Shown: piece after piece, positions 23,300 through 34,745 of the stretch | Layout of the letters: the number at the start of each line of letters is the position of its first letter | Position numbering within the stretch: position 1 is the first letter of the stretch | Assembly: GCA_031002005.1 (NCBI GenBank) | Contig: CM061914.1 | Coordinates: 10,650,148 to 10,714,147 of the forward strand | Length of the DNA: 64,000 nucleotides | Reading direction: 5' to 3' | From: Vandiemenella viatica | Taxonomy: Eukaryota > Arthropoda > Insecta > Orthoptera > Morabidae | Translations under genes and position numbers: made by a program | The notes under the pieces: model-generated | Database searches by the model: none | Seen by the model: only the letters and a program-made list of their open reading frames with translations | Told to the model about the DNA's origin: nothing

Positions 23300-23560
23300 G
23301 AGAGGCTCTAAAGCCGATGGTGTTTAGTTTAATAGAGAAATTCGCTTCGGTCTTCTGCTGCCATATCTCGTCAATGCCAAATTTCGCTGTACTTGAGTGT
23401 CGCTGCTCCTTGACAGCTCTGGTACCTTGACGCAGAGGTGGCATGTCTCGATGGTCGGCCACTGCGTTGTCCGTGGTGAGAGGTCATGGAGCAAATGACA
23501 TGTTCACGACACACTCTAGACACTGTGGATCAAGTAATGTTGAACTCACGAGCAATTTAC
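23300..23560 (-). pseudogene. Possible Tc1-like transposase N-terminal fragment
   Basis: On the minus strand one frame reads 'AREFN', then 'STVSRVCREHVICS' and 'GQRSGRPSRHATSAS'. This is a helix-turn-helix 'TVSR' plus a GRP-type hook, as in Tc1 N-termini. Several frame changes are needed and no termini are visible, so the call is weak. Confidence 0.35.
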
Positions 23561-23639
23561 GAAGAAATACGCTTTCAAAATCCGTTAATTCATATCGTGC
23601 GGCCAAAAACCTTTCACAGGACTAAGGAGAGTAAAAAAG

Positions 23640-25160
23640 ATAGCCCCGACTCTGCACGGCTCACCTGTATATTTACATCCTCCTATCCCATGACTTTGCA
23701 CTTCATTGTACTACAATGCTCAAATGTATCAGAACGACCTGAATCGCTCTTCGCTATATTTACTTCTGTAGCCTATTCAACCCATTACCCACAGCTACGA
23801 AGACAGTAAGGTGGTATAGTCAGGCGCCTATCCAAAATGGACACTGGTACAACTCACAGAAAACTTGCTTTTCAGATGATTCGTATTACAAACTAAAATG
23901 ATAGTTATACTTCGTTAGTAAAAATATTTCACAAACATTGAATGCATATTTTTTAAACATACGGCAGTAACCATACAAAACATAAAAGATATCATATTTA
24001 CACAAAATATTAATTTCGAGCAGGTGCGAGATTTCAACTGTTATATGGAAATTCAACAGCATATAATAACTAAAAATAAAAGAAAAAAATCAATGTTTGC
24101 GCCATGTTACACTGAACTATAATTCGCGAATATGAAACGAAATGATCTAGATTAATTGATATGATATTACTGATAAGACATTTTAACGTCATTGACTTTT
24201 CAGACTGCTTGTTCAACCGCGCACTTCCTTTGGTTTTGCATTTAAAATCTATTTTGTGAGCACACATAGCATGGAAAATAAGTGTTCAATAACCGTTATT
24301 GATATATTAAGAAGGCGTTAAGGCAATCTGCGAAGGCCAAAACTAACGAACTAGTAATTAAATGAATTCTGGCTTTACAAAACTTATATTCATTTACCAC
24401 TAATGACAACTGCTTGAAATATATGAAACATACTTGATTTTTGAGTAGCTCAGAAACGTTCTAAACTGCTTTATATAGGACAGCCTTCTGTGTGGTTTGA
24501 AAGTGGTTTTAAAGATAGGCTATAATGTTGTATTCAGCTCATTACAGGCAACAACTGCGAGTAACCGGTTTGAGTTCGGTGTCAAAAATAAGATACACAT
24601 TTGTATTTGCACCGAATGCTGTTTAGAGTTTTGCTTTTATGCCTATTATGATAGAACTAACTGATTTTAAATGGGATGAAATGTTTGCAATTAGGTGTTC
24701 CATCGATGTAGGAGTTCAAGATTTGGATTATAAATAAAATCAAAGTGCTTGCAGAATAATAGCAATATTACTGACGTATTGCGCAAAGTGTGTGTTATTC
24801 ATGACATGGAATTACATTTGTGGACCAACGTCTTATCCTTTTCTTTATGGTGAGATGTACCATCCGCAAGTTTGCAAAGGATTTGCTGAGTAGTAAGCGA
24901 ATAAGTCCTTTTGTAAATACATTCTAAACCAAAACACTAAATAGAAAGCTAACTCTACGTACCGGTATGCCGACATTACACAAGCTGTTTCTAATGCAAA
25001 CTATTGTTCGTGACGATTTTTTCCGTTGCTGCGTAGTATCTAAGGCTTAAAGTTCTAAGCAATTAATAGGAAATTTACGAGTGAGGCACGCTAATGCTGT
25101 TCAGCCAAACGTGTGGCTGTTAGCTGCCATCTGTGGCAGTTCCCCCGTGCTGACGCTCCC
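23640..25160. other. No recognised feature
   Basis: AT-rich intergenic-type sequence with no motif or repeat boundary found. Confidence 0.35.
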
Positions 25161-25169
25161 GGAGCTAGG

Positions 25170-25250
25170 TCAGAGGTCACAGATGCGGACCCAGATGTAG
25201 AGTAGTCCGCTCCCAGGGTACACGGCTCGAGTCCGGCATCGGACATGAGT
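25170..25250 (+). repeat. tRNA-like (SINE head-like) segment
   Basis: Contains 'cggctcgagtccggcatcgg', a B-box-like sequence, preceded by 'agatgtagagtagtccgct' at about the A-box distance. No acceptor stem closes, so it is a decayed pol III-type repeat head at most. Confidence 0.3.
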
Positions 25251-25340
25251 GATTTTAATACAGTGTTGTTTTCTTCCTGCATGGACTATGCTGCTTAAGC
25301 AACAGAGTAACTGCTTTATCGCTTTAAGTAAGCAAACTGA

Positions 25341-25500
25341 TTTTTTTTTTTTTTCCAGTTCAGTATACTTCGCAAAGACGTTGATTAAGGGAGAAAAGGA
25401 TTTCTGACATAGTATTTAAGGTCTTTTCTCCTCATTTTTTTTTCAGTTCAGTATATTTCGCAAAGACGTTGATAAGATTACTTGACGAAGGGAGAAAAGG
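25341..25500 (+). repeat. Tandem duplication, about 93-bp period
   Basis: 'cagttcagtatacttcgcaa' to 'gggagaaaagg' occurs at 25357-25399 and again at 25444-25500, each preceded by a T-run. The second copy carries a 12-bp insertion (agattacttgac). Confidence 0.7.
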
Positions 25501-26262
25501 AAGGTCGTTTCCCTATTCTCCTGAAGTGATCAAGAGAATATGCTTTTTTTTTGAACCAACGTTACTCTTACTCACTAGTTTTAATTCTTCAATCCTTTTC
25601 TCTGGAGGCATCCATAAAATTACTGAAATATCTGCTTAAAACAAAGTTCAAAACCGTTACTGGTTTAATATAAAAAAATTTAAATGGGGAAGGCAATTTG
25701 GATTATTTCTTTTTAGTTTGGCAGCTGTAAAATCGAAAGTCCCCTCATGTCTGAGATGTTGTTATACTGATCCCGATAGCATTGTGTACTGAACTAATGT
25801 TAAAAATAAAAAGCAAAAATCAGTTTCCTAATCACCAAATGTGGAAATTTTCATCTTTTAATAGATAGCGGTTAACTTAAATTTTAAATATCAATGCTTT
25901 TAATGATCCCAAGAAATCACATTTTTTAAAGAAATGAAAAGAATTACGCCTAACGGAAGGCATATATTTCGCTGAAACGTGATTGGGTGTCAAATTCTGA
26001 AAGCATTAACCAAATGATATACGAATCTAGACGCCTCTCATATACGGTCATTAAAATCATTACATTCTAATTTTCCGAATGGAGCCACGTTTTATTCGCA
26101 TAACAAGCGTACATTAATGATACACGTTGTATTTCAGTAAAACAACACAGCCAAATATGCCGTCTATAATTTTCGAACCTATTTTGCAGGAGAGCCATGC
26201 AGACGCCTCTCATATGCGGTCAATAAAACCATTACAATCTAAATCCAACCAAGTTTTATTCC
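25501..26262. other. Unannotated AT-rich stretch with a direct repeat
   Basis: 'acgcctctcatatacggtca' near 26029 recurs as 'acgcctctcatatgcggtca' near 26202, each followed by similar 'ttaaaatcattacattcta' sequence. Otherwise nothing is recognised. Confidence 0.4.
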
Positions 26263-26622
26263 ATCTATTAGCAACTGGTTTTTAATTCACTCCTTATGGA
26301 ACGGGGCATCGTCAGTGACTGTGAATGTACATCATGTACATACATATTAATATACATGACTAACTAATAACAAAATACACAAATGCACCTCTATCTGCAT
26401 TTTTTTACAGGTAATACTGTCACCGACCACCATGTAACTGTCTTAAGCATAATTCGTAAATAGGTTGTATTTTATTATTAGTTAGTTATGTATATTAATA
26501 TTGCAAATTTCTTAACACCACCATATATGTGCATTCACAGTCACTGACGATGCCCCGTTCCATTAGGGCGAAACGCGTCCGAGCCTATGTGAAATAAAAA
26601 AGTTGCTAACAGACGGTTATTT
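26263..26622. repeat. Fold-back (inverted-repeat) element
   Basis: The left arm (about 26263-26371) is the inverse of the right arm (about 26472-26622). Shared pieces are 'atggaacggggcatcgtcag' / its inverse, 'gtgactgtgaatg', 'tattaatata' and 'ttagcaact' at the outer ends. The right arm has about 19 extra bases (ggctcggacgcgtttcgcc read from the outside) missing on the left. No coding sequence. It abuts the THAP/inverted-arm element at 26632. Confidence 0.7.
26534..26593 (+). ncRNA. Hammerhead-ribozyme-like core (tentative)
   Basis: Ctgacga (26544-26550), a 4-bp stem gccc/gggc (26552-26555, 26566-26569), then gaaa (26570-26573) and acgcgt plus c (26573-26579) follow the hammerhead order CUGANGA - stem II - GAA - short stem III - UH. 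Ttcaca (26534-26539) can pair with tgtgaa (26588-26593) as distal stem I. The base pair next to the core would be A-C, a mismatch. Penelope-like elements are known to carry such motifs. Activity is not shown. Confidence 0.4.
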
Positions 26623-26913
26623 TCATTTACAATAGGGTATATGCATGTATTTCTTTTATTTTTTTAATCAATTATTTAAATTCGTACATAACCGTGAAAA
26701 ATATAACATTGATGTAAATATTAAGATTTAACATCGAAATAAATACTTTAAAACTGAAATCCAGTTCCACCGATTTAAACGCTGCCATTTTGGCGCGCTG
26801 CACTGTGATGTGTAAGTACCATTCCTCCATGGTAAGTACACGACCGCATTGGCGTACTATATAACGTGGAGTGTTTCATCTCAAAATTTTTATGTTTTCT
26901 AACTAATGTCGAT

Positions 26914-27094
26914 ATGGAAGAAGGTCGAAAACCGTGTTATAAGTACTGTATTGTAACTGTGGGCAAAAATACTAAAAGAAATACACTTTATAAAGTGTAT
27001 TTTCTTGTCCCGCGAGATGCGAATATAAGAAAAAAGCCGCTATGAGAATAGATCTGCAACTAGTTGTTTATATCATTGTGAAGATTATTTCTAC
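26914..27094 (+). pseudogene. THAP-domain exon, copy 1
   Basis: From ATG 26914: 'MEEGRKPCYKYCIVTVGKNT', then 'YKVYFLVPRDANIRKK', then after a small deletion a 'YHCEDYF' end. This is the pattern of a THAP finger (Cys pair, 'VP' strand, 'C..H/Y F' end). The second Cys of the first pair is Gly here but Cys in copy 2. The donor that is gtaagt in copy 2 is ataagt here, so splicing would be lost. A TATA-like 'actatataacg' lies upstream. Confidence 0.6.
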
Positions 27095-27289
27095 ATAAGT
27101 GCTTAGAATTTCTGTATTTATGTATTTTAGGAAATGTAACATAAAAATTCGTTACCTGTTCAAACTCTAATCATATCTAACATCAGACATTTTAAGAACG
27201 GATTGCGATCTCCTTCATATATTATGTTGAAGGGTACGCGGCTTATATGTGTGTGCCATAGTCGTTTTTCAAAATGCTCCATAGTTTGA

Positions 27290-28400
27290 GATATTTGCAT
27301 ACAAATAAACAAAAAATTCTAGATGAGAGGTATACAGTAATTTATTTCCCCATTTTATCAAGTAGTAGCCTGGTCGATGGGGTAGGGTGCAGGCGTGATA
27401 ATTTCGTGGCCAGAGTTCAAATCCCCGCAGTATGAAGTATTTTTACTTATTTATATCTTAAAAAATTGTCAAGCTTCACTTATTTATTTTGTTAAAACTT
27501 CATTTACATTCTTTTATAGCACGAATTAAAATTTACAACATTTACATTGCTTATAACAAATACACCAAACATAATTTCGGCCCATTTATCAACAATGGCT
27601 TCCTAATAATGACTCGCTCCATACCCAATGAAATTGAGTCATGAGGCGAATCTGCTAGTAAACTGGAATCTGATACAGGAATTTTGCAATGTTTATTAGC
27701 ATTTGTCACTTGTTCTTCCATTTCCTTGTCGAGCTCCATTTTTCGTCACGGATAGGCCTACTGTTTTCTTTTCAACCATTTACACGCACCCTTTCTTGGA
27801 ACAAATCGAGTGTAGAAGAAAGAAAGAAAAAAAAACACTATCTTCCCAATGCTACGAATTTCGTTTAAAATACCTCCTGATGATATACAAGTAAAGAAAC
27901 GACGAAGATGAAATAAATAACATGATAGGAACTATTTCAATTGAAAACGCACCGAAACAACTTATTAACAAAAAGTGAAAAAATGTAAGACTGTAGATTT
28001 TCTTGAAGAATGATTGCAATGAAGTTTTTAAGGGTGTGTGGCCGATTTGTATTGTGAAAAGACAATCCGTCGGTAGACCCGTGAATTCATTACGAAAAAA
28101 AAGAATTTCAAGAAAAAAATGACCCTGAATTGTAGGTAATATGATGTTTTAAAAATTATTTCACTCAATAAAAGAACGTAAATGAAGTTTTAACAAAATA
28201 AAAAGGCAAAGCTTGACAATTTCTGAAGATAAAAAAAATTAATTCTGCGGGGATTTGAACGCGGGTCAGAAAATTAAGAAGACAACACCCTACCGCATAG
28301 ACCACGCTGCCGTTTGATGAAAAAGGGTAATAACTTAGTATGTACCCGACATCTAGAATTTTTTGTTTATTTGCATGCGAATATTGAAATATCTATCACT
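27290..28400. repeat. Long inverted arms with tRNA-like sequence, copy 1
   Basis: 27290-27525 is the inverse of 28165-28400 with moderate divergence. Each arm carries a tRNA-like segment: 'cctggtcgatggggtagggt' and 'agagttcaaatccccgcag' on the left; on the right, inverted, 'gtggtctatgcggtagggtg' and 'gcgttcaaatccccgcag'. The A-box to B-box spacing is tRNA-like. The 640-bp spacer between arms contains a minus-strand frame of 62 residues with no recognised motif. Confidence 0.7.
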
Positions 28401-28911
28401 TAATTACCTTGCAGCTTTCACTGTTCTGAGCTGAGCGGCCGTAAAATTCGGATTTGTTGCAAAATTTCTTGTCATCATGAAAGCATCAATTTTTGGAAGA
28501 TTATCTGACTGTGCTTTCAGAAAACCGCTTTCGGTCATTATTTGGTGTGTGTATTGTAGCAAGAATACAATATCTCACCAGTTATGCTGATATGTTAATA
28601 CAAACTTCAACACAATCGCAAAGCTATTAGAACTCCCAGCAACTACGCCTTTGTTCACAATAATATCGTGTACTTGGTCGTCACGATTCGATTCGACCAA
28701 TAGAGTTGCGTTTTGCGAAGTTACAATTCCCTTGTATTTTTAATACTTTTGATTAATTAAAATCAGTAAATAAAAATCGAATAAATAGGAAAAAAACGTT
28801 ATAGCGGTAATTATACACTAATAAAGTTTCAAAATAAAAATACTAGAAGTAAATTTGAATTTCATGCATACCAATGTACCACATATTATGTTTTATTCCT
28901 ATCACAAGTGT

Positions 28912-29700
28912 ACAGGTGAGATTCAAACTGATTTTAATAATCACATTTCCAAAGACAGAACAAGCTGACAAATGTGTGAATTATCGTACTATACGGCTAA
29001 TATCGCATCTTTAAAAATTACGTACTAGGTTAATATATGGAAGAATAGAAAGGATAGTAGAAGATATACTAGTTGAAGATCAGTTTGGGGTTAGGAAAAA
29101 CAGCGGTACAAGACAAAGAATCCTCACTTTAAGATCAAAACTTGAAGGGCAAATCAAGAAAAACAAACATGTTTATAGCGTTTGTTGATTTAGGAAAGCT
29201 CTTGATAATGGTATATAGGGCAAGATGTCAAAAATTTAAAAAAAGCCAGGCACAATATATCGAGATAAGGAGATAGAGGACTATTTAATAGTCTATATAA
29301 GAAACATGTAGCCATAACAAAAACAGAGATTCGTTAGAGACATGCATCAGTTAAAAATGGTTTGAGACAAGATAGTAAACTATCTGCACTGATATTAAAT
29401 GTTAGGAAAGAAGTTTCTAAAACTCTATGTGTGGGACATATCACTTTATGGTAGGCAATCCTGGACTTTAGGAGTACCAGTAAAACTGAAAATTGAAGCT
29501 TTTGATATGTGATGCTACAGAAGGATGCTAAAAATTAATTGGACATATAAAGTGTGAAATGAATGGGCTTTGGAAATGATCGGAGAGGACTATAGTTTTG
29601 AAAGAGGCAGTATGGTGGTCACATTTTAAGGCATGCGGGACTGGTTAACTTGTTAGTGGAGGGAACAGCTGGAGGTAGGTGTTGTACAGGTAGACAGAGA
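28912..29700 (+). mobile_element. LINE C, plus-strand decayed copy
   Basis: Translation with frameshifts gives 'RLIYGRIERIVEDI', 'GTRQRILTLRSKLEGQIKKN' and, further on, 'SLYGRQSWTLGVP' and 'CYRRMLKINWTYKV', collinear with LINE C at 1081-2105 and 50543-52370. The catalytic 'FADD' part is deleted between about 29390 and 29430. It ends at the minus-strand LINE A relative at 29702. Confidence 0.75.
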
Positions 29701-29701
29701 T

Positions 29702-31555
29702 TATTGTTGTAATTCACCGGGATGGAGCTAACGCTCAGGTCGCAATTCCCCTAATCATCTAAATATCCCTTTTTATTTTACGTTTTAAATTTTCTTTTAT
29801 AATTGGAGTGTTAATTTACTCCCCCATTTACTATTTCAATTTAAAAAATTTAATTTTAAATTCATTAAATGTTTTTGGTAAATTATTCATCACTTCACTT
29901 GGTAATCTGTTTCAATCCCTGATACCCTTACCCACAAAATAAAATTTTCCCGCTCCCTTATGCATGAAATAGAGCGCGCGCTTGTGGTCATGGTCGCCTT
30001 TCCACTTCCACGCACTATTTCTAATTCTTTTAGCAATATCCCTCCAGGCCCCATCACCAACATATGCCATGTACATTCCCAGCACTCTCTTCACCCTCCT
30101 CCTTTCCTCCAATGACTCCTTTATCATATAACTTACTGACTGGATTCTTCGTTAGTTTGCTCAAACAAATATAGCTATTTTTCTTTGCATACCCTCCAAC
30201 TCCTGTATTTAATAACCCAAATCCGGGTCCCAAACTATACTACCATCTACCATATTCAACCAATGGCCTGACCTAAGTTTTGTAACTCTATTCCCTAGCT
30301 TCTCTGGTACATCCACTCATCACCCTCTGCGGTAAGTGAAGGATACATACCCAATATGCTCTTCCCAGTTGAGTTTGTTATCAAACATTATGCCAAGATA
30401 TTTACACTTCAAGCATTCAACAAGCAATTCTGACCCCACCCTACAATCATAATTAACCTTCAGTTTTTTTTTTATCTGTGTACCTAATCAGCTGACTGTT
30501 CCTGGCATTATCTTCATTCCATGCTGACCTACCCATTTAGATATTCTATCCAGGTCATTCTGTAGCGGTTCACAGTCATCTCCACCTGCAAACAACCTAA
30601 ATTCTGACCATAAACCATCAACCCAATCATTCATTAGAATAATGAACAGCAACGGCCCCAATACATTATACTGTGGTACTACCATATTAACCCTCACCGC
30701 TTTTGATATTTTATTCTCTACTCTAACCCTTTATTTTGTGGCTTTTAACAATTCCTATACCAAGCAAGTAAATTTTCATCCAATCAAATAGTTTTCAGTT
30801 TATTTAAAAACAGTTTATGGCTCACTTTGGCAAATGCCTTTGAAAGATTTAGTGTGACGCTATCATCTTGTCCTCCCTTGTCCAATTCATCTGAAATATC
30901 TTGCATATCGTCTATCATCTGAGATTCACATGAGCATCGTTGCCTAAAGCCATGTTGTCGAGCTACAAAATAGTTTCTTTCCTCACAGACATTTTTAAAA
31001 TAGTTGGTTATCAATCTCCCCATCATTTTGCCTTTCACTGACGTCAAACTAACTGGCCTGTAATTCTCAACCCTATTTGTAACCCCTGTATTATGAACCG
31101 GTACTACTATTGTTCTTTTCCAATCCTCTGATAAGGAGCAAAACTCTAGACGCATTTTAAATAAAATTTCAGGGTTAGGTACAATATCGTATATCACAAT
31201 CTTTAATCAATCTGTAGTAATATTTTGTTCACCAGCCTCTTTACGGTCTTTTGTTTTTAGCTTTCTGTGTACCTTCATAATTTTCTGAGAATATTTCAAA
31301 ATTTTGTAGTTTCGTCATTTACCTCATTTACACTTTTACCTTCCCATCAGTTTCATAATATAACCATAGAAATTTCTAGTCACATCGTTCAGTGGCTCTC
31401 CTGCACCAATAATATTCTTCATGAACCCATCCTTTGCTTCTCTCTTTGCTCTTACTAATTGCTTGTTTAGTTGTTTTACGTGTTCCCTCCTGACTTCCTG
31501 TCTCTTAACTCTGTTGTGTTCCCGTCTCACTAGCCTTCGCACCTGCGTATTGTAG
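29702..31555 (-). mobile_element. LINE A relative (divergent subfamily), 5'-truncated
   Basis: In minus-strand order: linker ('QVRRLVRREHNRVKRQEVRR', about 31336-31555), RT front (30784-31197, 'VENYRPVSLTSVKGKMMG', 'RQHGFRQRCSCESQM', 'LNLSKAFAKVSH'), RT middle (30488-30697, 'NVLGPLLFIILMNDW'), C-terminus (29912-30127) and a 3' hairpin gagc-gtta-gctc (inverted, near 29724). In 'LNLSKAFAKV' the residue after AF is Ala instead of Asp, and 'LFADD' has become 'LFAGGDD' with loss of flanking residues. Clearly inactive. Roughly a sister subfamily to LINE A. Confidence 0.85.
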
Positions 31556-32288
31556 ATTTTATGTATGAAGCAGAAGTTGAGGACGTAGGTTGTGAGGAGT
31601 AGATTGAGATAAGTGGTTAGCACAAGATAGGAAGGGATGGAGGATTGTATGAAAAAGAAACTGTTTACAACATTTGACAGAGCCAAGTCCTCGTCTGTGA
31701 CTGTTGGTTCTGAAGACGCAGATCGATCAACTTCCGCCTGCGGGTGAGAGTGGGAGGCGGCACATCTGCCGGCCCGCCGCTCGTAGGCGCCCACAGAGTG
31801 GTAGAACCAAGCTTCCCGTTGTCAGGCTTCCAGCCGCGTATGATTGTCACATTCATAAGACGTATCGAGGGAGTCCATCTTTGCCCACATTCTCAATGTC
31901 AATTTTTTGTTTCTACACGTAATTAATATATATGATATTGTTAAATCCTAGTTTGTATGCCTGAGTCAATGATGTGTTTGTAGACACGATTTGGACGATT
32001 ATATCGAAACTTCGTGGAAAATGTCGCTCAAATTTAAATTTTATGTTGAAACTGGCTGCCACGATCAGTTGGTTGTTTTGTTGTTGAATAAAACTTTATT
32101 TAAAATGTTAAATAGAAAGTCTTCCCTCGGCAACCGACCGAAGTAGTAAATGAAAATGTGGCAGTGATGGACTACCTCGAAACGTCCCCTGAATGTGGCA
32201 TTTAAACGCGGCTGGACGACCGATAACAGTTTATTTATTCAGTCTACAAAATGTCCGCAGCAGTTTCGCAGGCTACGTGAGATGAGAA

Positions 32289-32344
32289 TAGGTCTGCCGT
32301 CCCCAGCAGAGTAGCGCGCTGGCTCGAGTCCCGCCTAGGACCTA
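32289..32344. repeat. Palindromic arms around a B-box-like sequence
   Basis: gaataggtc and its exact inverse gacctattc enclose 'agcgcgctggctcgagtccc', which resembles a pol III B-box. Total length about 56 bases, too short for a tRNA. Confidence 0.4.
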
Positions 32345-33789
32345 TTCAAAACAATAATTTCATAATTAACTCTACAAATTGTTTTTTGAAATATGCGATG
32401 CTTATCCTGAAGATATTTTAAACAGAATTTACAAATTTACAAAACTATATAACGGAAAATCTAAATAATTCATTTTTAAAAACATAAAATTCTTACTGAA
32501 AGTTTTGTAAACGATAATCCTGCAAAATTAAAACTTCGTTCCGTTAGAATAATTCTCTAAAACGTGGCACAAATTCTATTTACAGCACATTCCTTAACGT
32601 GGATATCTTCATAAATGACAATCGCAGGCTTCTACTCCTCATATGCCTATAATAGTTTGCTTTGTTGTTTACATCAACTATCCTTTGTCTGAGACAACGT
32701 AATCCTCAATGATGACATCTCGAACTATTCGTAAACTGATAGATTCCATTGAAACTGATTTGCGTGTTCAAGTTATAGTTTCAAACTGTATTTTTACTTG
32801 TTATTCTTGGCTGTTATACCAAAATTACTATTTTCTATAGATCAGCATGTTTCCTGTATGCCTGTTTGTTCGTTTCCTCCTTTTAATTCGATACTTTCTG
32901 CATTATGATCTGATACATTCTTTTAATCTTCATTCTTCTGTAAAATAATTTTTGAAAGACTGCAATTTCGATCCTTTCCGCATGTTTGTGGTATGCGGCT
33001 TCCATTCACACAAAGCTACATTCCAATTTTTTTAATACAATGTTCGATGGGGTTAACGGTTTTGTAAATAACGCCTTTCAAAAGTATATTTTTTAAGCAT
33101 GTAAATATTAGTGTAGTTGACTAACAATGTCTTGATTCAGTGAGTTATTACTTTTTAATGCTTGTAGATTTCGATTGCCGAGAAATGAGTTGGGGTGAAG
33201 AACGGAAAGGAAGCGATTAGTCTGGTCAGGCGAGCTTCGCTCAGGCCAAGCTCGACCCCAGCCACCAGGAGCATCAAAGGAAATCGCAGGGAGATATGGT
33301 TCTGCTTCTTTAGAAATACCAGCAGATCTCATTTTAAAAATTATTTTCACTGTTCCACCTTCAGAAAGGAATAAACGGTAATACAGACATATTATGCTTC
33401 CAGAAACTTGGATCGTGCCATTTTTAGAAGCTATTATGGCAAGCTCTTTCTGTAACAAAGACTTTAACAGCACAAAAACAAGGTAATGCCAAATTTATAT
33501 GTTTAGTAGGAGTCAAAACTTAGGGCTCTGAACAATCTATGCTGAACCAAATAATATGAAAATACTTATGCATGTCAGAATGGAATAGAATTACAATTCT
33601 GTAAATCAGCACTCACTGGGTCTTTCCTAAAGGTATGTGACTTGAAAACAGTAAAAAAAGAAATCCAGTCGTTGAAAGCCCCTTGCAGACTATATCGGAA
33701 AGGCTGAAGTCACTTTCACCGCAGCCGCAAGCTCATTAATTCGTTGACAGGAACTTTTCAAAAGCTTTTTTCTCTTCAGAATGACGACA

Positions 33790-33812
33790 GGGGGGGGGGG
33801 GGGGGGGGGGGG
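33790..33812 (+). repeat. 23-base G homopolymer
   Basis: Uninterrupted run of G, one of several long G-runs in the window (7728, 17557, 59986). Assembly length may be unreliable. Confidence 0.9.
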
Positions 33813-34384
33813 TAAGTCTGGCGTTTATGAACGATAAAGTACTTTACCATAAAAAAAACCCTCGTTTACTGATCTTAATCCAATAAAACCAGAAACTACC
33901 AACCATACACTCTGAGGCCGTCCCTCCCACTCCCTCCTGCGAAACCTGAGCATCACTGAATGCAGGACCAATCCAAAGCCTTTCTTCCACCACAGTGTGC
34001 AGTTTCTTCGAACTCTCAATATTCTGTTTTCGATGGACCTAACATATTCATTATTGCAAATTCTAGATTTTTTTTATTACAGGTATTTCGATTGGAAACA
34101 ATTTCGCACACCAAGTAAGACATAGAGACAAAGGAATAATGTAATTAAGTTTGAAATCTGGAAAATCTATCAGATCCATATCTTTTAATACACTTCATCG
34201 TGAGGAATGAGGTCTTGAACAACCGTCATATTGGTACTGTACCAGAAGAGAAATGTAATCTTTGAAGATGACTATGAGAGGGTTAAAAACTAAGCGGACG
34301 GATAGAATACGAAATGAACATGTTTTGGAAACAATGAATGAGGAAATTATTTTTTATTTTATTTTTTGTTTAGGGCCTCGTCAA

Positions 34385-34530
34385 CGTTAAAGGCACGAAG
34401 GGACTGTGAACAAGGAACGCTAAGGAATTTGGCCATGTCCTTTTGGAGGAATCATCCCAGCATTCACCTAGAAATCACGGGAACGCGGACCCTGGGCTCC
34501 CGGCCATGGGTTCAAGCCCCGCGTGCGAAT
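34385..34530 (-). mobile_element. SINE1 copy, minus strand
   Basis: Minus strand reads 'ggggcttgaacccatggcc' in the head region, then 'taggtgaatgctgggatgat', 'ggacatggccaaattcc' and 'gttgacgaggccctaaac'. The last three match the SINE1 body and tail. Confidence 0.55.
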
Positions 34531-34642
34531 GAAGAGGAGACAGGGTGGGAGCTCACATCTCAGAACATGTGGGAAACAGTCGAAGGGAACGAATCTGGAG
34601 GAAGACAAAGACCAGCATAGATGAGGCGGAAAACTGAGGACG

Positions 34643-34745
34643 CAGTGACGGATCTACGAATTTTTCGAGCCGGGGCAGAAACTCAAGATGGCTGCCCCTT
34701 AAAATATTTTTCCGCCATCTGACGCTTCCCCTACTTTGAGCCGCC
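34643..34745 (+). mobile_element. Possible hAT left end
   Basis: Cagtgacggatctacgaatt at 34643 looks like a hAT terminal repeat (CAGTGRCGGATC type). No matching inverse end was found downstream, so it is a fragment at best. Confidence 0.3.

Larger units (their letters stand above)
26632..28870 (+). mobile_element. THAP/inverted-arm element, copy 1
   Basis: A 2.24-kb unit that matches 58876-62837 from end to end once three later insertions are discounted. It begins atagggtatatgcatg; the right end stops at tttcatgcata, about 9 bp short of the terminus seen in copy 2. Contents: a THAP exon near the left end (26914-27094), long inverted arms with tRNA-like sequence (about 27290-27525 and 28165-28400), an AT-rich spacer, and a right flank. 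No complete transposase is visible. The family is not one I recognise. Confidence 0.7.
31556..34384. other. No gene recognised; GC-rich patch, hairpin and G-run inside
   Basis: 31680-31860 is GC-rich with short frames on both strands but no motif. The rest is AT-rich. Two local features are listed separately (32289-32344, 33790-33812). Confidence 0.35.

Noticed and set aside
27365..27432. Possible tRNA gene in the THAP element arm
   Set aside because: The same sequence is present inverted in the other arm and again in copy 2, with indels. No clean cloverleaf.
31665..31860. GC-rich frames on both strands as a gene
   Set aside because: Open on both strands because of composition. No motif, start context or splice sites of note.
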